Origin: Candidatus Zhuqueibacterota bacterium 4484_188
GTDB lineage: Bacteria > Calditrichota > Calditrichia > RBG-13-44-9
DNA length: 9,771 nt
Assembly: GCA_002049825.1 (NCBI GenBank)
Contig: MVCZ01000050.1
Coordinates: 1-9,771, forward strand
Direction of reading: 5' to 3'
Shown: positions 1 to 7,206 of the stretch, piece by piece
Layout: each line of letters opens with the position of its first letter
Numbering within the stretch: position 1 is the first letter of the stretch
Program-made: the position numbers and the translations under genes
The notes under the pieces: generated by a model
What the model was told of the DNA's origin: nothing
Database searches by the model: none
Seen by the model: the letters and a program-made list of their open reading frames with translations, nothing else

Positions 1-815
1 TTTTTTGTTTCCTCTTTTGTTAATGTAGTTTTTTGGACTATTACCGATTTCTCTGCGATGGAATCTTCCGGTTGTGCGGAAGCAAGCCGGGGGCGGGGAG
101 GCTGGTGGTCCTGGTATATTTTTCGGTATTTTTCGGCTAAATCTGTTTTTCCGTAAGCGCGGTAAAAATTTGCCATGTCACGATAGAGGGTCAGGGAATC
201 GCAGTTCAGCCGCAGCGCGTGCTTGAAATTAATTTCCGCCAGGTGGTACTGTTTAAACCGAAAACGAATTTGTGCCGCTTTGAAATAGGCATTCCCGTGC
301 TTTCGGTTCAGAAATACGGCTTTCCGGTAAGCAGAGAGTGCTTTGTTTAAATCGCCTGCCTGCTGGAATTCCAAACCTCGCAGGTACTCACGTTCTGCCG
401 GGTCTCGGAAAGCGCGATCGTGTACCTCCAATTGTAATTGGCTCTTATTTTTCCAGCCGAACTCCAATGGCTCTTTCAAATTAAGCACCAGCAGCAGACT
501 CTGCGGTTTAAAGGGAAGTACTTTAAAATCGGATAAACCGGAGTTTTTCGGTAGTGAACATTGCAGGTCCCGGTTTTCTATTTTTTCATCGGAAGAAATC
601 TTGAGCACAATTTTCTGGTCAGGTGAATTGTTTAATATTTTGATTTGCCAGTTTTGGGGAATGTCGAAATGGATGTTAGTATTATGATTCTCGGTTTTAA
701 ACCGGAGTTCCAGGTGATCTGGCGGTAAAGTGAATGCCAACTCTGTGGTAAGGAACAGTAAAAGTAGAATAAAGCGAATGAACAATTTATCCGGTAGAAA
801 GACTCGATTGGTCAT
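1..815 (-). CDS. Secreted TPR-repeat protein, 3' end beyond the window
   Basis: This is an open frame of 271 codons with no stop before the left edge, so the C-terminus is missing. The ATG (813-815) follows an AAGGA-like ribosome site and lies inside the end of the upstream kinase gene, a 29-base overlap that suggests translational coupling. Residues 10-28 look like a signal peptide (KLF then a Leu-rich stretch), so the protein is probably exported to the periplasm or envelope; no lipobox Cys is seen. Residues 30-135 are a beta-rich region of no recognised family. Residues about 141-236 carry three TPR-like helical pairs (for example GLEFQQAGDLNKALSAYRKA and NFYRAYGKTDLAEKYRKI). From about residue 238 the chain turns Pro/Ser/Thr/Lys-rich, like a linker to something further on. 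TPRs usually mediate protein-protein contacts. A role with the flagellum is inferred from position only. Confidence 0.8.
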   Translation of the reverse strand, partial: MTNRVFLPDKLFIRFILLLLFLTTELAFTLPPDHLELRFKTENHNTNIHFDIPQNWQIKILNNSPDQKIVLKISSDEKIENRDLQCSLPKNSGLSDFKVLPFKPQSLLLVLNLKEPLEFGWKNKSQLQLEVHDRAFRDPAEREYLRGLEFQQAGDLNKALSAYRKAVFLNRKHGNAYFKAAQIRFRFKQYHLAEINFKHALRLNCDSLTLYRDMANFYRAYGKTDLAEKYRKIYQDHQPPRPRLASAQPEDSIAEKSVIVQKTTLTKEETK

Positions 816-1983
816 ATTCTTTTTCCTTGTTTATACCCTGGACAAGCTGAATGGTAACTTTATTCCCGTAATCGGGGTCCGATTCAATTTTTACCTCACC
901 GCCAATATCATGAATCATTTGTACGCTCACGGTCAAACCCAGGTTCATTTCGCTGGAATTTTCAATGTTGTCGAAAGGATTCATTATTTTTTCAATATAC
1001 TGTGTGGGCATTGGTACACCCGAATCCTGAATTTCTATCTGAATCCCTTTCTCTCCGAACGGACTGCTTTTGATTTTTAGCGAACCGTCGTGTTCAATCT
1101 GTTTTTTGGCGTGCAATACGAAATTCAGGAGAATCTGTTGGAAATAGATTGAGCTCCCACGGATAACCGGCAGCTTTTCAGCCATTTCTGTTTCAATCTT
1201 AATCCCGCGTTTTTCAATCTGACCGCGTACTAAGTTTAAGGTATTCATGATCAGCGGATTTATCTCCAGATATTCAGAAGACGAAACCGTTTTTTGTTTT
1301 GCCATACTTAACAACCCCCTCACGATATTTGCGATTCTCATTGCCTGGGATTCGACAATTTTCAGGCTTTCCTCGGTTTTATACCCCATCATTGCCATCT
1401 GGACATTTCCCAGGATAATTTGCAATGGATTATTTATCTCGTGCGCAATTCCTCCGGCTAATTCGCCAACCGTTGCCAGTTTAATAGTTTGCATTAACTT
1501 GGCTTGCGATTTCTTCAGTGCCTCATGTGTGTTTTCTAATTTTTTGTATAAACGGGTATATTGCATTGCGATTCCGGCCTGCTGGGTCAGAATGTTGAGC
1601 AACTCCAGGTCCCGAAAACTGAATTGCGCATGGTCTTTCTCGGTGTGCAGCAGGTAAACGCCCATTCCCGATTGACCGTCCATCATGGGTGCAATCACAA
1701 TATTGCCGGTTTTCAACCTCAGGCTGTCGCAGATGGCAAAATCGCACAACGGTACCACGATGGGTTGACCCCGCTCCCACAACCAATCTAAAATTCCCTC
1801 GCCGTGGACTTTTTTATGATATGCTAACTCATCCCGCAGCTCATTTAGTTCGGATTGCATCTGGTTAATGGTAGCCAGGTAATTCTCGACCACCACATCC
1901 AGTTGCATCCCGTCTTTTGTCGAAACCTTGTAAGTATCAAATATTCGCTCAACGTTCCCTCTCGCTACTGTTTCGGAAAACAT
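787..1983 (-). CDS. GAF-domain sensor histidine kinase-like protein with degenerate ATPase motifs
   Basis: Probably cytoplasmic, with no membrane segments. I take the ATG at 1981-1983 because AAAGGAG lies eight bases upstream; the earlier in-frame ATG at 2004 would put that site inside the gene. From this start the protein has 398 residues: an N-terminal region with a likely coiled coil (about 35-60), a GAF-like sensor domain (about 65-145), a linker helix, then a dimerisation helix whose H-box GELAGGIAHEINNPL is intact, with phosphoacceptor His181. The catalytic domain is odd. The N-box reads LLNFVLHAKKQI, with His290 where the Mg-binding Asn is expected. The G1 box is DSGVP instead of DxGxG, and G2 is reduced to NLGL. 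The domain layout resembles NtrB/FlgS-type kinases, some of which control sigma-54 flagellar genes, but no response regulator is adjacent. It may be a weak kinase, a phosphotransfer protein or a pseudokinase. Confidence 0.85.
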   Translation of the reverse strand: MFSETVARGNVERIFDTYKVSTKDGMQLDVVVENYLATINQMQSELNELRDELAYHKKVHGEGILDWLWERGQPIVVPLCDFAICDSLRLKTGNIVIAPMMDGQSGMGVYLLHTEKDHAQFSFRDLELLNILTQQAGIAMQYTRLYKKLENTHEALKKSQAKLMQTIKLATVGELAGGIAHEINNPLQIILGNVQMAMMGYKTEESLKIVESQAMRIANIVRGLLSMAKQKTVSSSEYLEINPLIMNTLNLVRGQIEKRGIKIETEMAEKLPVIRGSSIYFQQILLNFVLHAKKQIEHDGSLKIKSSPFGEKGIQIEIQDSGVPMPTQYIEKIMNPFDNIENSSEMNLGLTVSVQMIHDIGGEVKIESDPDYGNKVTIQLVQGINKEKEYDQSSLSTG

Positions 1984-2012
1984 CCTTATTCTCCTTTTGT
2001 TCATTAAATTTT

Positions 2013-2903
2013 TCAGGACCGGTTTTTTAAGATGTTCAAAAAGTCCTTTATTTTTTCACTTTCTTCCCTAAATTTATTCTGGTAAAAGCTGATCGGGTAT
2101 CGGTTACGCGGAAACATCTGTTTTATAATGTTTTCAATGTTCGGAACCGAAGCTTCCCTCGGGTCATTAAAACCACTGCCTTCATCAATCGAATAACTCA
2201 ACAGGTCTGCCAGGTGGATAATATGAACCAACTCCTGATTCTGGAAACTTTTTTCCGGTGAATGATGGTAACGAATTGCCTGAACCAGCTTCCCCGGCAA
2301 ATTCCACCCTTCAGCCAGCCAGGCGCCTAAAACATTGTGAGAATATCCCAGTTTTATCGTTTCGGCTTCGTTGAAGGAAATTTCTTTTTCTTTTGCGTAA
2401 TCGTAAGCTAAACGGAAATTATCCGGGAATTGTTGAATCAAAACCAGGTAGCCGATATCATGCAGCAATCCGGCAACAAATACTTCACCAATCACCGGAT
2501 AGTTTAGATATCTCGCCAAAAGGCGGGCACCGCGTCCGACGATCAGTGCATGGCGCCAGAATTGTTCCAAACGTAAATTGCTTTCCTCGTCAACATTAAA
2601 CTGATCGATTACCGAAATACTCAACACCAGATCTCGCAACGCATTAAAACCCAGCACTACGATTGCCAGATTTAGTGTCGATATTTTCCGCGGAAAACCG
2701 TAATAAGCAGAATTGGCTAATTTGAGAATTCGGGCAGCGAGCACCTGATCGGCGGAAATGATGTCGCACAGCTTCGAAGCCGAAGTGCGCGGATTCTCAA
2801 CCAATTCCATTACTTTTACGGCAATGAAAGGCAAGGTGGATAATTTGGCAATACTGCGGACACGTCTTTCAACAAATTCAGGAGATAATACTTTTTCGCT
2901 CAT
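2013..2903 (-). CDS. HDOD-domain signalling protein
   Basis: HDOD proteins are relatives of HD phosphohydrolases found in bacterial signalling, often beside motility and chemotaxis genes, usually without a known enzymatic activity. The N-terminal two thirds match the family well: LSTLPFIAVKVMELVENP (about 21-38), the ADQVLAARILKLANSAYYG core (51-69) and LLHDIG (146-151). Counting from the ATG at 2903, His118, His148/Asp149, His189, His213/His214 and Asp233 form the H...HD...H...HH...D pattern of metal-binding HD domains. The tail (about 250-296) is charged and helical. A TTG at 2918 overlaps the stop of the upstream gene and is a possible alternative start adding five residues; neither start has a strong ribosome site. 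The gene ends nine bases before the possible ATG of the kinase-like gene, so co-expression is likely. Confidence 0.88.
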   Translation of the reverse strand: MSEKVLSPEFVERRVRSIAKLSTLPFIAVKVMELVENPRTSASKLCDIISADQVLAARILKLANSAYYGFPRKISTLNLAIVVLGFNALRDLVLSISVIDQFNVDEESNLRLEQFWRHALIVGRGARLLARYLNYPVIGEVFVAGLLHDIGYLVLIQQFPDNFRLAYDYAKEKEISFNEAETIKLGYSHNVLGAWLAEGWNLPGKLVQAIRYHHSPEKSFQNQELVHIIHLADLLSYSIDEGSGFNDPREASVPNIENIIKQMFPRNRYPISFYQNKFREESEKIKDFLNILKNRS

Positions 2904-2914
2904 GAGCCCATAAC

Positions 2915-3250
2915 TCAAATTTTAATATCCAGATGTTTGATCGTTCCGTTGGCTTCTTTCTCAATGATGTTTCTGTTCTTCGGCTTTACTTTCTCGTCTG
3001 TTTCAGCCGGTTGGGTTTCTGTTTGTTTCTGCTGAAAAGACTTCTCTTCCTCTTTTTTCTTCTGGTTCTGAATGCGGCTCTTTTCCGATTTCTCAGCCGC
3101 TTCGGTCCGGTCTCGCGCTTCCTCCATTTGCCGGGTAATCTCAGCTTCGAAAATCCGCTGATTGTTCTGCGGCAGTTGCTTTAAAGATTGAAAATTTTTA
3201 TCAGCCGACAGGGCGGCTATCTGTGCATTCTGTAATTTTACCGATATCAT
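2915..3250 (-). CDS. Small charged coiled-coil protein, unknown function
   Basis: I do not recognise the family with certainty. The product has 111 residues: a short N-terminal helix-prone segment (1-30), a PQNNQRIFEAEITRQMEEAR-like segment, a very Lys/Glu/Gln-rich middle (about 45-90) probably forming a coiled coil or disordered linker, and a short hydrophobic end, GTIKHLDIKI. There is no signal peptide or membrane segment. The ATG at 3250 has a good AGAGGT ribosome site seven bases upstream, which supports it as real despite the low complexity. Its stop overlaps the alternative TTG start of the HDOD gene. It is the first gene after the only intergenic gap. From memory, small charged proteins with a similar terminal motif occur near flagellar sigma genes in other phyla, but I could not check this. 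Confidence 0.7.
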   Translation of the reverse strand: MISVKLQNAQIAALSADKNFQSLKQLPQNNQRIFEAEITRQMEEARDRTEAAEKSEKSRIQNQKKKEEEKSFQQKQTETQPAETDEKVKPKNRNIIEKEANGTIKHLDIKI

Positions 3251-3261
3251 TACGGTACCTC

Positions 3262-3294
3262 TATGGTAATTATTTTTACAAAAACAATACCATA
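3262..3294. repeat. Imperfect inverted repeat upstream of the coiled-coil gene
   Basis: The arms TATGGTA and TACCATA pair exactly across 19 bases, and the inner TTTT/AAAA tracts can extend the pairing. On the minus strand the second arm ends directly before the ribosome site of the coiled-coil gene. It could be an operator or a 5'-leader hairpin. Its stem is too AT-rich for a convincing terminator. Confidence 0.35.
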
Positions 3295-3317
3295 ATAAAA
3301 CGTGTCCGTTACTCCAA
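3289..3317 (-). promoter_or_regulatory. Possible weak sigma-70-type promoter
   Basis: On the minus strand TTGGAG and TATGGT are separated by 17 bases, each a partial match to the -35 and -10 consensus. The placement, about 40 bases before the coiled-coil start and inside the only intergenic gap, fits a promoter for genes 1-3250. The -10 box overlaps one arm of the inverted repeat. No sigma-28 (TAAA-N15-GCCGATAA) or sigma-54 (GG-N10-GC) match was found in the gap. The motif match alone is weak. Confidence 0.22.
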
Positions 3318-3399
3318 TATATTCAGTCGTTTATGCACTTGCGATATTTGAAGCAATCTCAACACTGTCCGATTTCTCGCACGTAACGTTGTTTGAATT

Positions 3400-4155
3400 T
3401 TAAACATATAATTCTTGTTGAATCATTTTACGCATGCGCTCCATTGTCTCACTATGGATTTGAGAAATGCGCGATTCCGAAACCGAGAGAATTTTGCCGA
3501 TTTCTTTGAAAGTCAGATGTTCATAGTAGTAAAGCGTGATTGCTAATCGGGCTTTTTCCGGTAACTTTTTGATAACTTTCACCAATGTCTTCTTCATTTC
3601 ATCCTCCTCTAATGATGCCAGTGCATTGATGCTGCTCTCATCTTTGACCACATCGTACAAGTTGTGTTCGTCGAAATTCTGGTTTGGCTTATCCAGCGAA
3701 ACCATGTTAGTGTTGTTGGTCTGGGATTGCCAGCTTTGATATTCCGACTCGGTAATCCCCAATTGGTAAGCAATTTCGGAAACCGGCACTTCGCCGCGAT
3801 AGACCTGCTCCAGATCTTCGATAGCTTTTTTGATCTTGTTGGTTTTCGACCGCAGGGAACGCGGAATCCAATCCTGTTTCCTCAGTTCATCGATAATTGC
3901 TCCCTTGACCCGGGGTATTGCGTAGGTCTCGAATTTAATCCCGAAATACGGATTATACCGCTCAAGCGCCTCGCCCAACCCGATGACTCCGATGTTCACC
4001 AGGTCATCCCGCTCCATATTGGGAGGAATCGATTTGAAAAGCTTATTCACCACATAGTGAACCACACCCAGGTATTTCTGCATTAGTCGGTTCCTGATTT
4101 CGGGGTTTTTCGTGGTGAAATATTGCTGCCATAATGCATCGACTTGTGCTTTCAT
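3400..4155 (-). CDS. fliA: Flagellar sigma factor FliA (sigma-28)
   Basis: FliA directs RNA polymerase to late flagellar promoters (filament, motor and chemotaxis genes) and is normally held by FlgM, which is not in this window. The 251-residue product has the family's size and regions: region 2 at about 22-95, including ERDDLVNIGVIGLGEALERY and FGIKFETYAIPRVKGAIIDE; the QDWIPRSLR motif at 94-102 typical of FliA; region 3 at about 105-150; and region 4 at about 190-248 with the helix-turn-helix LTFKEIGKILSVSESRISQI. No region 1.1 is present, as expected. I chose the ATG at 4153-4155, with AGGTGGAG just upstream; an in-frame GTG at 4164 lies inside that ribosome site. The start is 13 bases after the small membrane protein gene. 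No clear terminator follows. Confidence 0.96.
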   Translation of the reverse strand: MKAQVDALWQQYFTTKNPEIRNRLMQKYLGVVHYVVNKLFKSIPPNMERDDLVNIGVIGLGEALERYNPYFGIKFETYAIPRVKGAIIDELRKQDWIPRSLRSKTNKIKKAIEDLEQVYRGEVPVSEIAYQLGITESEYQSWQSQTNNTNMVSLDKPNQNFDEHNLYDVVKDESSINALASLEEDEMKKTLVKVIKKLPEKARLAITLYYYEHLTFKEIGKILSVSESRISQIHSETMERMRKMIQQELYV

Positions 4156-4168
4156 AGTCTCCACCTAT

Positions 4169-4423
4169 TTATTTTGCCATGTTTGGAGTTGCATGATTTA
4201 ATTTATCCTTGTCCGGGGGTTGTTTTCCGGCTGCCGAACTCTTCATAGATTCCAGTGTGATGTGATTGATTATCAGCAGCATTGCCATGTACAGCACACT
4301 GAAAACAAGATAGATCACAAAGGAACGTATCAGGTTGTCCAACAGCGGAAGGCGCATGTAAAATCCCGATAATAGCGTAATTAAAAATACCAGAAGCGTG
4401 AGTTTGTATCCCAAGATTTTCAT
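4169..4423 (-). CDS. Small two-helix membrane protein between flhG and fliA
   Basis: The 84-residue product has two predicted membrane helices (about 5-22 and 32-53) and a 30-residue polar tail (KSSAAGKQPPDKDK...). A perfect AGGAGGT ribosome site stands six bases before the ATG, inside the end of flhG, and the ATGA overlap with the flhG stop indicates tight coupling. No family is recognised. The position between FlhG, which cycles on the membrane, and FliA suggests a flagellar accessory role, but this is only inference from context. Confidence 0.82.
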   Translation of the reverse strand: MKILGYKLTLLVFLITLLSGFYMRLPLLDNLIRSFVIYLVFSVLYMAMLLIINHITLESMKSSAAGKQPPDKDKLNHATPNMAK

Positions 4424-5289
4424 AAGTTTACCTCCTGTAACTGTTTTGATTTATATAATAATTTGTTTTCCTGCATCTGAAATATCCGCTCCGCCATTTT
4501 TTGAATGCTTGGCAAAACTTTTGAATTTTTAGAGAATTGCCAAAGCGGTTGCTGTGCTAAACCAGCACGCTTGACTTTCAAATCGAAGGGAATCAGCGAA
4601 AGCAGTTCAATGCGGTAATCTAAAAAATTGTTCAGCGCCTGGTTCAGATTAGTGTAAGCTTCGAAACCTGATTTTTCTTCAATTACCTGGTTGACTACCA
4701 GGGCAAAGTGTGGTTTTCTAAGGTGCGGGAAGCTGGCTTTAATAAATGTGTAGGTGTCAATTACCGAAGTCGGATCGCTGATACTGACCAGCACGGTTAA
4801 GCCCGCCTGAAGTATTAGTGAAAGATTCCAGGTGTTGAGCCCGGTCTCGGTGTCGAGGATCAAATAATCATATTCCCCGCAGAGCGGTTCTAACAACTCG
4901 AGAAACATGTTTGCATCTTCGCGAAACCGGTTTTTCCGGTGCCGATGGGGTGGGATGTTGGGCAGAAAATCCAGGTTTTGACCGATTTCAATCAAACCGG
5001 TTCGTTCTATCGGAATTGCTTCTTCAATCCAGTAGTTTAGCGGAAATAGCGGGTCGGTGTTGGTTAAAATGTGCAGACTCGGATTACGCAAATTGCTGTC
5101 TACCAGCAGCACTTTTTTGCCGGTGCCGGCGAGCGCATGGGACAAGTGCAGGCTCACAAAGCTTTTGCCCACGCCGCCTTTACCGCCGGTTACAATCACC
5201 ATCTGCTGGCTGTTTCTCCGGTAGCGCTCGCCGTCGTCACGTTGTTGGTCTGCCAAAAACCGTAAATTTGTCGCCTGATCCTTTAACAT
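4420..5289 (-). CDS. flhG: FlhG (FleN/YlxH), MinD-like ATPase for flagellar number
   Basis: FlhG is a MinD/ParA-type ATPase that partners FlhF, stimulates its GTPase activity and limits flagellar number. The product has 289 residues from the ATG at 5289; a TTG at 5292 would add one. The N-terminal DQATNLR (4-10) matches the DQAxxLR motif known to activate FlhF. The deviant Walker A is GGKGGVGKS (35-43), and Walker B lies in YLILDTETG (about 142-150). In VDSNLRNPS (63-71) residue 66 is Asn where MinD-family proteins usually have a catalytic Asp (VDxD). The C-terminal segment (about 258-285) could form the membrane-binding amphipathic helix. The start overlaps the flhF stop, so the two are probably translated together. 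Confidence 0.94.
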   Translation of the reverse strand: MLKDQATNLRFLADQQRDDGERYRRNSQQMVIVTGGKGGVGKSFVSLHLSHALAGTGKKVLLVDSNLRNPSLHILTNTDPLFPLNYWIEEAIPIERTGLIEIGQNLDFLPNIPPHRHRKNRFREDANMFLELLEPLCGEYDYLILDTETGLNTWNLSLILQAGLTVLVSISDPTSVIDTYTFIKASFPHLRKPHFALVVNQVIEEKSGFEAYTNLNQALNNFLDYRIELLSLIPFDLKVKRAGLAQQPLWQFSKNSKVLPSIQKMAERIFQMQENKLLYKSKQLQEVNL

Positions 5290-6518
5290 CAATTCAGAAC
5301 TCCCTGGTAAATCAAATTCGCTAATGTTTCTTTTCTCGGAACGGTAATATCATTTGGTACAACCTGTCCGGTCGTCAGAAACGAAACCGGTAACTGGTGC
5401 TTGTACAGCACGTTCAGGATATTGCCGGTGTTGGTGGCTTCATCCAGTTTGGTGAAAATCAGGCGATTCGGTCGCATAATTTTAAACCGCCGCATGATAT
5501 CCAGCAAATTCTTCAGCGCGGTGGTGAGACTAAGCACCAGGTGAACCTCGTCCGGATTTGCCATTTCGATAAACCGGTTCAACTCCCGCAAGTGCTTCTC
5601 ATTCTTCTGGCTGCGCCCCACTGTATCGATTAGAATCAAATCGTAGTCGCGAAACTTGTGTATGGCATCGCGCATATCTTCCGGGCTGTACACTACGTTC
5701 ATGGGAATGCTGGCGATATTGGCAAATGTTTGCAATTGTTCAATTGCGGCAATGCGATAGGTGTCTGCCGAAATTAGTGCCACCCGGGAACGGTTGTACA
5801 ATTTTTGATTGGCGGCAATTTTGGCAATAGTGGTGGTTTTTCCCACCCCGGTGGGACCGACCAGAGCAATTACGTAAGGACTCCGTTCGACCATTTCTAT
5901 CGGTCTTGCCACTTTAATCATGCGCAGCAGCAGCGAAAGCAAATTGTTGACCACCGTAGTTTTATTTTTATAATCAACCGAATTTGTTTTTGAGTACACC
6001 GTTTGTGTAACCGCTTTCGCCAGGTCTTCGTGCACTTCGTTGTCTACCAGCTTTTTCAAAACGGTCTTGAAAGTTTCGGGCAGGGCAGGCATCCGGCTGT
6101 ATTTCAGAAAATCGGAAACCTGGTTTAAAACGTTTTTAATGTCTTTAATCTCGTCGTGCAAGACCTTGAGTTCCTGGGACTGTTCATCTAATTTCCGGTT
6201 TACCGGCAAGGTGGGAACCATCTCGCCGTTTCCGTTGTGCTTGCCATTCCCGTTTCCGTTATTTTTCCCGCCCGGAGAATTCGCGTGTTGTCGATACGCC
6301 TGGGAGACTCTGGCGCCTTGCGAAGCGCGATTTCCCGTATTTTTCGCTTCGTCCACCGCGGCAGTTATTTCATACACTTCCTTGCTATTAATAAAATCCA
6401 GAATACCGCCGTCCTTTACTTTGCGGGAATTGAGAATGACCGCATTCTCTCCCAATTCTCCTTTCACTTTTTCGAAGGCATCCTGAAACGAACTTCCGGT
6501 AAATTTTTTAATCTTCAT
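5289..6518 (-). CDS. flhF: FlhF, SRP-type GTPase for flagellar placement
   Basis: FlhF is a signal-recognition-particle family GTPase that marks the flagellar assembly site, usually at a pole. The 409-residue product begins MKIKKFTG, a typical FlhF start. It has an N-terminal B domain (1-60), a Gly/Asn-rich linker (about 83-98), a helical N domain (about 110-210) and the G domain: P-loop GPTGVGKTTT (221-230), ADTYRIAAIEQL (251-262), DTVGRS (298-303, with Val where Ala is usual), TKLDEA (356-361) and TGQVVPND (383-390). The ATG at 6518 overlaps the end of flhA by 11 bases and has GAGG upstream. The gene is complete and shows no damage, in contrast to flhA and flhB before it. Confidence 0.96.
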   Translation of the reverse strand: MKIKKFTGSSFQDAFEKVKGELGENAVILNSRKVKDGGILDFINSKEVYEITAAVDEAKNTGNRASQGARVSQAYRQHANSPGGKNNGNGNGKHNGNGEMVPTLPVNRKLDEQSQELKVLHDEIKDIKNVLNQVSDFLKYSRMPALPETFKTVLKKLVDNEVHEDLAKAVTQTVYSKTNSVDYKNKTTVVNNLLSLLLRMIKVARPIEMVERSPYVIALVGPTGVGKTTTIAKIAANQKLYNRSRVALISADTYRIAAIEQLQTFANIASIPMNVVYSPEDMRDAIHKFRDYDLILIDTVGRSQKNEKHLRELNRFIEMANPDEVHLVLSLTTALKNLLDIMRRFKIMRPNRLIFTKLDEATNTGNILNVLYKHQLPVSFLTTGQVVPNDITVPRKETLANLIYQGVLN

Positions 6519-7206
6519 TGTGAATCCTCACTTTGCCGATACTTTCAATTTGGATATCAGGCGGTAATTCCCCGAAGGAAAGCACAGCGACATCGGGGAA
6601 CTGGCTTTCGATGAGCCGTTTGAAGTACGCCCTGATTGTCGGTGAGCAAATAATCACCGGGTGATAGCCCATACTCAATGCCTGCTGTACATTTTCCCCC
6701 ACACTCCGGTAAATCATTTGAATCACTGCCGGCGATAATCCCAGGTTCTCTTGCACCTGTTTTTGTTTTTGCAGGGAGGTGGTAATGGTTCTTTCAATTT
6801 GCGGGTCCAGGGTAATTGCCCGGATTATTTCATCTTCGTCTTTATAGAGTTTGGCAATGGTTTCTGCCAGGGAGTAGCGGGCATATTCGGTCAATACTTC
6901 CACATTTTTGGTCATCCCGGCATAATCTGCCAGGGTTTCCAGAATGGTTACCAAATCGCGTATGGGAATGCCCTCGCGCAAAAGGTTCTGCAATACTTTT
7001 TGAATGGCCCCCAGGGAAAGCTGTTCGGGTACCAGCTCTTCCACTACAGCAGGATATTCTTTCTTAAGGTTTTCCAGGAGTTGCTGCACTTCCTGGCGAC
7101 CGAGCAGTTTATCGGCATGCCGGCGGATTACTTCCATCAAGTGGGTTGCCAGCACCGAGGATGGCTCGACAACCGTGTAGCCGGCAACTTCCGCCTCGGT
7201 AGTCGA
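6508..7206 (-). CDS. flhA: flhA, C-terminal fragment (frameshifted gene)
   Basis: This piece encodes the last 230 or so residues of FlhA, the export-gate component whose cytoplasmic domain docks chaperone-substrate complexes. It begins at about TTEAEVAGYTVVEPSSVLAT and continues through RQEVQQLLENL, LVPEQLSLGAIQKVLQNLLR and IPIRDLVTILETLADY, all strong FlhA signatures, to the C-terminal SPTIRAYFKRLIESQFP and ...LSFGELPPDIQ. The frame stays open upstream to 7383, but those residues (starting MKIICRS) are an out-of-frame reading of the N-terminal part, not FlhA. No ribosome site suits an independent start here, so this piece is probably untranslated unless the break is an assembly error. It overlaps flhF by 11 bases. 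Confidence 0.9.
   Translation of the reverse strand, partial: STTEAEVAGYTVVEPSSVLATHLMEVIRRHADKLLGRQEVQQLLENLKKEYPAVVEELVPEQLSLGAIQKVLQNLLREGIPIRDLVTILETLADYAGMTKNVEVLTEYARYSLAETIAKLYKDEDEIIRAITLDPQIERTITTSLQKQKQVQENLGLSPAVIQMIYRSVGENVQQALSMGYHPVIICSPTIRAYFKRLIESQFPDVAVLSFGELPPDIQIESIGKVRIHNED

Noticed and set aside
343..687. Plus-strand open frame of 114 codons
   Set aside because: It is antisense to the secreted TPR protein, whose own frame is open over the whole interval and shows a signal peptide and TPR helices.
730..1080. Plus-strand open frame of 116 codons
   Set aside because: It lies antisense to the kinase-like and TPR genes, with no ribosome site or recognisable motif; a shadow frame.
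3386..3400. Small palindrome GTTTGAATTTTAAAC just after fliA as a terminator
   Set aside because: The stem is short and AT-only and is not followed by a T-run, so it is unlikely to stop transcription.
6225..6275. Short imperfect repeats as a possible CRISPR or regulatory array
   Set aside because: They encode the Gly/Asn-rich linker of FlhF in frame; no spacers or regular unit.
6040..6486. Plus-strand open frame of 148 codons
   Set aside because: Antisense to the linker and N domain of flhF; its length reflects the Gly/Asn-rich coding bias on the other strand.
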